Assembly (NCBI GenBank): GCA_002427885.1
Contig: DIZI01000032.1
Span: forward strand, 1-64,000
Source of the DNA: Paludibacter sp. UBA6032
Lineage (GTDB): Bacteria > Bacteroidota > Bacteroidia > Bacteroidales > Paludibacteraceae
Length of the DNA stretch: 64,000 bases
Reading direction: 5' to 3'
The position numbers and the translations under genes are program-made. The notes under the pieces were generated by a model. That model was not told the DNA's origin and did no database searches. It saw only the letters and a program-made list of their open reading frames with translations. This document shows positions 48,836 through 57,900 of this stretch, in pieces; position 1 is the first letter of the stretch; each line of letters starts with the position of its first letter.

Positions 48836-51667
48836 ATGAAACTGATTTTACTGTCATTAACCTTATTTCTTTCATTAAGTATATCGATGTTTGCTCAACA
48901 TAGTATTCAGTCAACAGTCTTTGACTCTAAAAACGGGTTGCCAATTGAAATTGGAAATGTTCGTTTGCTACGTACAACCGACTCAACATTTGTTATCGGT
49001 GGGCAAACCGATGTGAGGGGCAATTTTCAGTTAAACAAAGTTTTACCTGGCAATTATACTTTAGTTATCAGTTTCTTGGGTTATTTAGATTATCGAAAAA
49101 ACATTATCATGGATAATAGAGATTTGATTCTGAAGGATATTCAATTAAATGAGAATGCGCAAATGCTGGGTGAAGTAGAAGTAAATGGTACTCAAGCTCA
49201 AATGACAGTAAAAGGTGATACCCTTGAATATAATGCAACAGCCTTTAAGACTGCAGAAAATTCAGTAGTTGAAGATTTATTGAAACGTCTTCCGGGAGTT
49301 GAAGTTGGTTCCGATGGAAAAATCACAGTAAATGGAGAAGAAATTAAGAAAATACGAGTTGATGGCAAAAAGTTTTTTGGCGATGATGTAGAAATGGCTA
49401 CTAAAAATATTCCGGCTGAAATGATTGACAAAATTCAGGTGTTGGAGCAAAAATCGGATATGGCCCTACTCACAGGCTTTGAAGACAATGATACAGAAAG
49501 AATTATTAATCTAACAACCAAACCCAACAGGAAACACGGAGTTTTTGGAAATATTACCGGTGGAGCCGGAATGGATTTAAACAAAGATGTTCGCTATGAT
49601 GGAAATGCTTTTGTAAACATAATGAATAACGATGCACAAACTGCGATTACGGCTGGTGGAAATAACACCAATACCACCCGAAGCAGTCGTGGTAGAAACG
49701 GAATGGGAAATCCATCAGGCGGAATAACTACCACTCAAAATATGGGATTGAATAACAATACAACAGTGAATCCAAATTTAAAAATTGGTGGGGATGCATC
49801 AATAAATCATTCAGCCAACGAATCAATTACTGAAAGCAATAAAGAAAGTTACCTTTCCGGAAATACTTATACCAATCATTCAAACAACATATCACACAAT
49901 GAAAATTATTCAACCAATTTGCGGATGGAAGTAGAATGGAAACCGGACACTTTAAATACTTTCGTTATTCAACCTACAATTGGTTATAATCGTTCATTTT
50001 CAGACAGGAACAACAAATATTCATATCTTACAGGAGCTGATACAACCAGTATAGGGAAATCCAGCAATACGGGTGAAGGTACGTCATTGAATGCAAATAT
50101 AAATATAATTTACAGTCATAAATTCAGTTCAAAAAGAGGAAGAACATTGACTACAAATTTAAGTACCGGTGTTTCTCAATCTAATAATGACAGTTATAAT
50201 TATTCTGACAAATCGACTGCAGGAAATACAACAACTATAGATCAATACACAAAAAATGTCTCGAACAGATATAATATTAGTGTAAAAATGTCCTATGTCG
50301 AGCCTCTATGGAACTTAAAAAACCTGTTGGAAACCTCAGTTACATTGCGAAGTACGAATAGTTTTTCAGAAAAAAATCAGTATAATAAAGATTCCTTAGG
50401 TTATTATAGTCTGAAAGACAGCACATACAGCAATAATTTTGAAAGTATGTTTTATAATGAAACTGCTGAGATGAATTTCCGACATATAGAAAAAAATTAC
50501 AATTTCATGCTGGGGATAAAGGGTGAACCTTCTCAAACATTCAGCACAAGAATGTATGAGAACGGGACTTCGATTCCAATTGATAACGAAGTATTCAACT
50601 TTTCACCAACCGGTCGTTTTCAATATTATTTTGCCAAGAAAAAATTTTTCAGGATTGATTACCGGGGTTCGACCGATCAACCAGATATCAGTCAAATGCA
50701 GCCGGTAAAAAACAATTCAAATCTGATGAACGAAAAAGTTGGAAACCCTGACTTAAAGCCATCGTATACAGACAACTTCAGAATTATGTATTCAGCATTT
50801 AACGACCAGACTTTTTCATCGTTCAATGTTTTTCTAAAAGCTCAGTCAACAAAAGATGCGCTGGTAACCAATAGTATATATGATCAAACCGGGAAACAAT
50901 TCAGTCAGACAGTCAATGCCGGTGCAAATGGACCCAAAATATCACCCTATAGTATTAATGGAAATATAATGTTTAACACGCCCATCATTCAAAAACGTTT
51001 ACATTTTAATACGAATACTTCGTTGGGTGTTGATCGACGATACGGTTATTCTTCAAAAAACTTTAATTCACAAACCATAAATACGGATAGTTTGCTACCT
51101 CTCGGAGATTTGAGCGATACACGACGCTATAATGCCGGACAACAATTATCATTGACCTTTACAAATGATGCTATTGAAATCGGAGTGCGTGGTAGTTTTC
51201 GTTACTCAAACACTTTAAATAATTTAAATCCGGTAGCAGCTGTAACGAAAGACTGGACAGGTTCCGGAAATTTGGTATTTCATTTACCTTATAGTATCAA
51301 TATCGGTACGGATTTGAATTTTACCACTTTGCAGGGATATTCCGGTTTCGACCAAAATCAGTTAATCTGGAATGCTTCATTTGATAAATCATTTTTTCAT
51401 AACAAAGGAGTTGTTTCCCTCAAATTAAATGATATTCTTCATCAACAACTAAATATACGTCAGACTATAGGTGACAATTATATTCAATACACTAGTTATA
51501 ACACCCTGACTTCTTATTTTTTATTGAGTTTTACTTACAAATTAAATCAATTTAAAGGAGCCAGAGGATCCGGAGAAAGATCGAATCGGTTCGGTTCCGG
51601 TGGAGACCGCCCGAATCGCGGTGGCAGTGGAGGTAATCGAGGCGGTCGTTTCGGCGGAGATCGCTAA
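48836..51667 (+). CDS. TonB-dependent-type outer-membrane beta-barrel protein (paralogue 2)
   Basis: A 943-residue protein with the same order of parts as paralogue 1: signal peptide (LILLSLTLFLSLSISMFAQ), carboxypeptidase-D-like regulatory domain, plug-like domain (EDLLKRLPGVEVGSDGKITV) and barrel. Long identical stretches such as NIPAEMIDKIQVLEQKSDMA (with a few substitutions) show a clear duplication. The tail is Gly/Arg/Ser-rich (GGDRPNRGGSGGNRGGRFGG) where paralogue 1 has His. The genes differ at many silent sites, so the duplication is not recent. Ligand unknown. Confidence 0.88.
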   Translation: MKLILLSLTLFLSLSISMFAQHSIQSTVFDSKNGLPIEIGNVRLLRTTDSTFVIGGQTDVRGNFQLNKVLPGNYTLVISFLGYLDYRKNIIMDNRDLILKDIQLNENAQMLGEVEVNGTQAQMTVKGDTLEYNATAFKTAENSVVEDLLKRLPGVEVGSDGKITVNGEEIKKIRVDGKKFFGDDVEMATKNIPAEMIDKIQVLEQKSDMALLTGFEDNDTERIINLTTKPNRKHGVFGNITGGAGMDLNKDVRYDGNAFVNIMNNDAQTAITAGGNNTNTTRSSRGRNGMGNPSGGITTTQNMGLNNNTTVNPNLKIGGDASINHSANESITESNKESYLSGNTYTNHSNNISHNENYSTNLRMEVEWKPDTLNTFVIQPTIGYNRSFSDRNNKYSYLTGADTTSIGKSSNTGEGTSLNANINIIYSHKFSSKRGRTLTTNLSTGVSQSNNDSYNYSDKSTAGNTTTIDQYTKNVSNRYNISVKMSYVEPLWNLKNLLETSVTLRSTNSFSEKNQYNKDSLGYYSLKDSTYSNNFESMFYNETAEMNFRHIEKNYNFMLGIKGEPSQTFSTRMYENGTSIPIDNEVFNFSPTGRFQYYFAKKKFFRIDYRGSTDQPDISQMQPVKNNSNLMNEKVGNPDLKPSYTDNFRIMYSAFNDQTFSSFNVFLKAQSTKDALVTNSIYDQTGKQFSQTVNAGANGPKISPYSINGNIMFNTPIIQKRLHFNTNTSLGVDRRYGYSSKNFNSQTINTDSLLPLGDLSDTRRYNAGQQLSLTFTNDAIEIGVRGSFRYSNTLNNLNPVAAVTKDWTGSGNLVFHLPYSINIGTDLNFTTLQGYSGFDQNQLIWNASFDKSFFHNKGVVSLKLNDILHQQLNIRQTIGDNYIQYTSYNTLTSYFLLSFTYKLNQFKGARGSGERSNRFGSGGDRPNRGGSGGNRGGRFGGDR

Positions 51668-51696
51668 CAGGCAACAAATTAAATAAAACCCAAAAC

Positions 51697-51730
51697 AAAA
51701 GAAGTTTACCAATATCGGTTAGCTTCTTTT
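51697..51730 (+). terminator. Terminator after barrel gene 2
   Basis: AAAAGAAG (51697-51704) pairs with CTTCTTTT (51723-51730), with an inner ACC/GGT pair. ATTTTTT follows. It lies about 30 bases after the stop. Confidence 0.7.
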
Positions 51731-51848
51731 ATTTTTTATATGATTTCTTATATATAAATCAAAATTGTGAATGTGTTATAAATTAGTTCTTATGAAAGTA
51801 AATTGCTTCAAAAACTTTCATTTCAAAGCTTTATATCAAAATAATCAC

Positions 51849-51856
51849 TATTTTTG
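51849..51856 (+). promoter_or_regulatory. -7 element upstream of the giant surface protein gene
   Basis: TATTTTTG matches TAnnTTTG, 65 bases before the ATG. Confidence 0.45.
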
Positions 51857-51921
51857 CGCGGATATAATGTAGAATACAAGACATTATCAGTTTTTAACTA
51901 AATTCCTGTTTCTTTTCACAT

Positions 51922-54900
51922 ATGATCTCTACAGTCAGATCAATACTCCTCATTTTAACAGTATTACTTTTATCTGTTAATCATACTACCGCACAAGTAA
52001 CCATCATTGGGTCAACCGCTGAAGATGGAAATTATGTAAGCTTAGGTTTGGCATTCGCTGCTATTAACGGAAATGTACAAACAGGAAATGATATCGTCAT
52101 TGAAATATCTTCAAATACCACAGAAATTACAACAGCTTCTCTTACTGAAGGCGTTTGGAGTTCTTTAACAATATATCCAACTGTTACCGGGATAATAATT
52201 AGCGGAAATCTGGCTCTTCCTCTTATAAGCTTCAATGGTGCCGATAATGTAATTCTCGACGGTAGAGTAAATCAAGCCGGTGTAACTGATCTTACTATAA
52301 CAAATTCAAGTGTTTTAAATACTGCAGGAACCTCAACCATCCAATTTATCAATACAGCCGAAAACAATACCATTCAATTTTGCAATATTAAGGGTTCCGA
52401 ATTAAACATATCAAGTGGAATAATCTTTTTCTCAACTGCTACTACAGGAAATGGAAATGACGGAAATTTAATTAACAATAATAATATTAGTTGTAATGCA
52501 GGAGCAAGGCCTATAAATGCCATTTACTCCCTTGGTTCAGCCGGATTCGATAATAGTGGAAATACCATTAGTAATAATAATATCTTTAATTTTCTAAAAC
52601 AAGGAAGTGCTTCGAATGGTATTAATATTTCTTCAAATAGTGCAGCCTGGTCAATAACAGGAAACAGTTTTTATGAAACAGCTTCTTTTGCTCCAACAGC
52701 AACTGTTGCTTACAATATCATTTATATCAATAATGCTTCCGGTGTTAACTTTGACATATCCAATAACTATATTGGTGGAAGTTCAGCCTCCTGTGGTGGA
52801 TCAGCATGGACTAAAACGAATGCATCTAATAACGTGTTTAATGCAGTCAATTTGAATGTCGGAACTACAACTCCAAGTAATGTTCAAAATAATACTATCA
52901 GCAATTTTTCGTGGAGTAATTCTTTAAATGCAAATTGGACTGGAATCAATATTGCCGGAGGTGCCGTCAATATTGGCACAACAACCGGTAATACTATTGG
53001 CGAAGCAACAGGAACAGGGTCGGTTTATATTACCGAAGGCTTTACCGGAGGGAATGTATATGGAATATATATCGCAAGCTCGGGTATTATTGACTGTGAA
53101 AACAATACGATTAGCTCTGTTACAACGAATAATGTCGCTGCAAATGCAACTAACTTTTATGGATTGTATAAAACAGGCGCTGGAACAATTTCCATTATAA
53201 ATAATACAATTGGAAGTACTGCAACAGCAAACAGCATTAATGCCAACTCAATAAGTACCGGGAATGTCCAAAGTGTCTTTGGGATTTACACATTAGGAAG
53301 CGGTACTGTAACAATAAACAACAATACGATCGTTAACCTCAGTAATGGTACAACGAATTCAACGATTGGAACATTAGGTGTAATTAATGGAATTACTTCA
53401 ACAGCTGGTACAAACATTATTTCAAATAACATCATTAGAGATTTAACTATTGCCAATGCAAATAATTCCGGAACAAATACTGCATCCGTTTGTGGTATTG
53501 CACTAACCGGATCCACTTTAAAAACACTAACCGGTAATACCATTTATAATTTATCAAACAACTATGCTTCATTTGAAGGAAATGTTATAGGATTGTTTTT
53601 TACCGGTAGCACAGGAGCTAATGTTGTATCCGGCAATTTCATTTATAATTTATCGATAACCGGAGCTTCATCTACTACGGCTTCAATTTATGCTATTAAG
53701 ATAAATACCGGAAGGGCTACCTACTTTAACAATATTATCAATTTGGGAGGAACAACGCCAACAACACTTTATGGTATTTATGATTTGGGAACATCCGGGA
53801 ACAATAACAATCTCTATTTCAATACGGTGTTTATCGGAGGAAGTCTGGGTTCTGGAATAACAAATAAGTCGTATGCTTTATATAGTGATGCTTCTACAAG
53901 CACCCGTAATTTCAGCAATAATATTTTTTCCAATGAACGTACAACCAGTAGTGGCGTAAATTTACATTATGCAGCATATTTTAATTATGCAGTTAATACC
54001 AATCTAACCCTTGATTATAACGATTACTATGCTCCCGGCACTGGTGGTGTATTAGGATATTACAATCTTGCCAATGTTAACACATTACCACTTGTCATAA
54101 CAAAGGATGCAAACAGTGTCGCAGTCAATCCGGGTTTTTCCAATGCAGGAGGTACAACATCCACCGATTATGGACCATCAGCCAGTAGTTTGGGCGGAAT
54201 TACGATTACCGGGATCACTACCGATTATTCAAATACAACAAGAGCAAGTACGCCTACAATGGGTGCATTGGAAGGAGCATTAAATCTGAATGTTGATGTT
54301 TACATATCAGGCATTTTCCAGGCAACTTACCTCCGTTTAAAAGATGCATTTGATAAAATAAACAATGGAACACATACGGGTGCAATTGAAATCAGAATTA
54401 ATGCCAGTACTTCAGAAACTGCATCGGCAGTATTAAATGCAAGTGGTAGTGGAAGTGCAAGTTACAATTCTATCAATATTTATCCAACAACTACAGGACT
54501 ATCAATAACCTGCAATTTAGCGGCACCATTAATTAATTTAAACGGTGCAGATGCCGTTACAATTGATGGTCGGGTAAATGCAACAGGAACAACAAAAGAT
54601 TTGACAATTGCAAATTCAAACACAGGAACGTCGTCATCAACCATTCAATTTATCAATTCAGCAGAAAACAACGTAGTGAAATATTGTACTATTAAAGGAG
54701 CAGAAACAAGTACAACAAGAGGAATCATTTATTTTACAACTGCAACCGCTGGAAATGGAAATGATAATAATACAATTGATAATAACAATATTACAAATAT
54801 TTCCGGTGATGCAGCCGGAAGACCTATAAATGCAATTTATTCCTTAGGATCAAGCGGATTTGAAAATAGCGGAAACACTATCAGTAATAATAGTTTTTAT

Positions 54901-57900
54901 GATTTCCTAAAACAAGGAACAGCTTCGTATGGTATCAATATTTCAACATTTAGTACTGCATGGACTATTACAGGAAATAGTTTTTATGAAACTACCACTT
55001 TTATACCATTAGCTTCGGTTACATACAATGTAATATATATATCTAATACATCGGGAATAAATTTCAATGTTTCTGACAATTTTATTGGTGGAAGTACGGC
55101 ATCTTGCGGTGGAACTGCCTGGACTAAAACAATTGCTTTTAATAATACTTTCAATGCAATTTATTTGAATATTGGAACCGGTACAGCAAGCAATGTTCAA
55201 AATAACAAAATTCAAAACATTGTCTGGAATAATTCTTTAAATGCAACCTGGACAGGAATATATATTACTGCCGGTGATATAAACGTTGGAACTACAACAG
55301 GTAATATTATTGGAGCTTCAACAGGAACCGGCTCACTAACAACAACAAATACTACAACAGGTGGTAATGTATTCGGTATATATATATCAAGCATTGGGAC
55401 AGTGGATTGTAGGAACAACACTGTTGGATCTTTTACTGTTGATAATTTTACTGCAACAAATGCGACAAACTTTTATGGAATTTACAAAACTGCTGTTGCA
55501 GGAGTTACAACAATCAGTAATAATACAATTGGTAGTAACATTACTTCCAACAGTATTATTGCAAATTCCCAAAGTACAGCCAATGCACAAATAGTTTATG
55601 GAATTTATTATACGGGAACAGGTACTGCTACCATAAGTAACAATATAATAGCTAATCTGAATAATAGTACAAACAATACCACAGCAGCTACAGCTGGCCG
55701 TATCAATGGAATTACTTCCACAAACGGGACTAATATAATCTCAAATAACAGTATTCATGATTTAACCATTTCAAATGCAAATACAGCTAATGGAAGTACA
55801 GCATCTATTTGTGGCATGGCACTCACCGGAGCTACTTTAAAAACAGTAAAAGGAAATAGCATTTACAATTTATCCAATAGCTATATTTCATTTGCCGGAA
55901 GTATTATCGGAATCTATTTTACAGGTAATACAGGTGCAAATGTTGTATCCGAAAATTTTATTCATAGTTTATCGATTACCGGTTCCACTCCAACTACACC
56001 TTCATTGTTTGGGATTAGAATTGCTGCAGGTGCAACAACATATTCCAATAATATTATCAATTTAGGAGGAAATACACCCAGTACAATTTACGGAATTTAT
56101 GAAACAGGTGCAGCTGCCAATAACAATAACCTTTATTTTAATACAGTCTACGTTGATGGTGTACCAACATCTGGAACTTTAAACAGTTATGCAATTTACA
56201 ATGCTTCAAATACAAATACCCGTAATTACAGAAACAATATTTTCGTGAATGCACGTTCAAACAGTGGAGCCACCGGTAAACATTATGCTTTATATTTGAC
56301 TGGATTAACAAATTTGACAATTGATTTTAACGATTATTACTCATCCGGGACAGGTTCAGTAATAGGATATTATGCTGGTGACAGAACCTACCTGTCTGAT
56401 TGGAAAGTTGCAACACTGCAAGATATTAACAGTATCAGTTTGAATCCAAATTTTGCAAGTGCAGGCGGAACAACTGCAACCAATTATGTGGCATCAAGCA
56501 GTACATTATATGCTATATCGGGCAGCGGTATTACTTCTGATTATGCCGGTACAACACGAATCAACCCACCAACCATGGGTGCTTTTGAAGGAACATTAGC
56601 AACCCCGGTTGTAGCTGTATACCAATCGAATATAAAAATTGGAAATTATAATTCTTTACAAGCTGCATTCAATGCTATTAATTCCGGAACTCATACAGGA
56701 ATATTGGAGATCAGAATCAATGCCAACCTTTTCGAAGTTTCGAGTGTACTGAATGCAAGCGGAAGCGGAGGTGCCAACTATACTTCGATTCATATCTTTC
56801 CAACCCTTTCGGGTCTTACTGTTCTTGGAAATGTGGCAGCTCCTCTGATTGACTTAAACGGTGCTGGCAATGTAACGATTGATGGAAGAGTAAATGCAAC
56901 CGGAAGTACCAAAGACCTGATTATTACAAATACCGGCACATCAGCCACAGCAGGTACATCCACCATTCGTTTTATAAATGATGCAAGCAATAACACAGTA
57001 AAATATGCTACTTTAAAAGGTTCAGAAACAAGTACAACAAGTGGTATCATTTTCTTTTCTACTGCCGTTGCAGGTGGTAATGATGGTAATTCAATCGACA
57101 ACAATAATATAACCAATTCGGTTGATGCCAACAGACCGATTAACGGTGTTTTTTCATTAGGAAGTGTTTCCAATGAAAACAGCGGAAATACTATTACTAA
57201 CAATAATATTTATAACATTATCAATAGAGGGATTGCATCCAATGCTATCCAAATAAGTACAAATAATTTAAGTTCAACAATTACAGGAAATAATATTTAT
57301 GAAACCGCTTCATTTGTGCCAACTGCTTCGGTAGCATATAACGGGATATTGATTAGTAACACAGGAACAGGATTTACGGTAAATGGAAATTATATTGGTG
57401 GTCAGACTGTCAACTGCGGAGGATCACCATGGACAAAGACTATTGCTCTCAATAACACCTTTGCTGCAATCAATTTAAGTATCGGCAATGGATCTGCAAC
57501 TCAGATTCAAAATAATACTATTCGGAACTTTGCATGGAGTAATTCAGCCAATGCAACATGGACAGGGATAAATATTGCTTCAGGGGATGTAAACATTGGA
57601 ACAACAACTGGTAATATAATAGGAGCCGCAACTGGTACCGGATCGATTACAGTAACAAGTACAACATCTGCCTGCAATGTATATGGAGTAAATATTTCAA
57701 GTACAGGAATTGTAGATTGTCAGAATAATAGCATTGGATCTATCAATGTTACCAATGTAAATGCTACAAATGCAACTAACTTTTATGGCATATATAAATC
57801 TGCTTCAGCCGGGACTACTACTATTAGCAATAATATTATAGGTAGTACTTTGACTGCGAATAGTATCAATGCCAACTCTGCAAGTACTTCTAATGCTCAA

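Noticed and set aside
56790..57203. A 137-codon minus-strand frame and several like it within the giant surface protein gene
   Set aside because: These are reverse-frame shadows of the Asn/Thr-rich repeats. They have no promoter element and the forward protein is clearly real.
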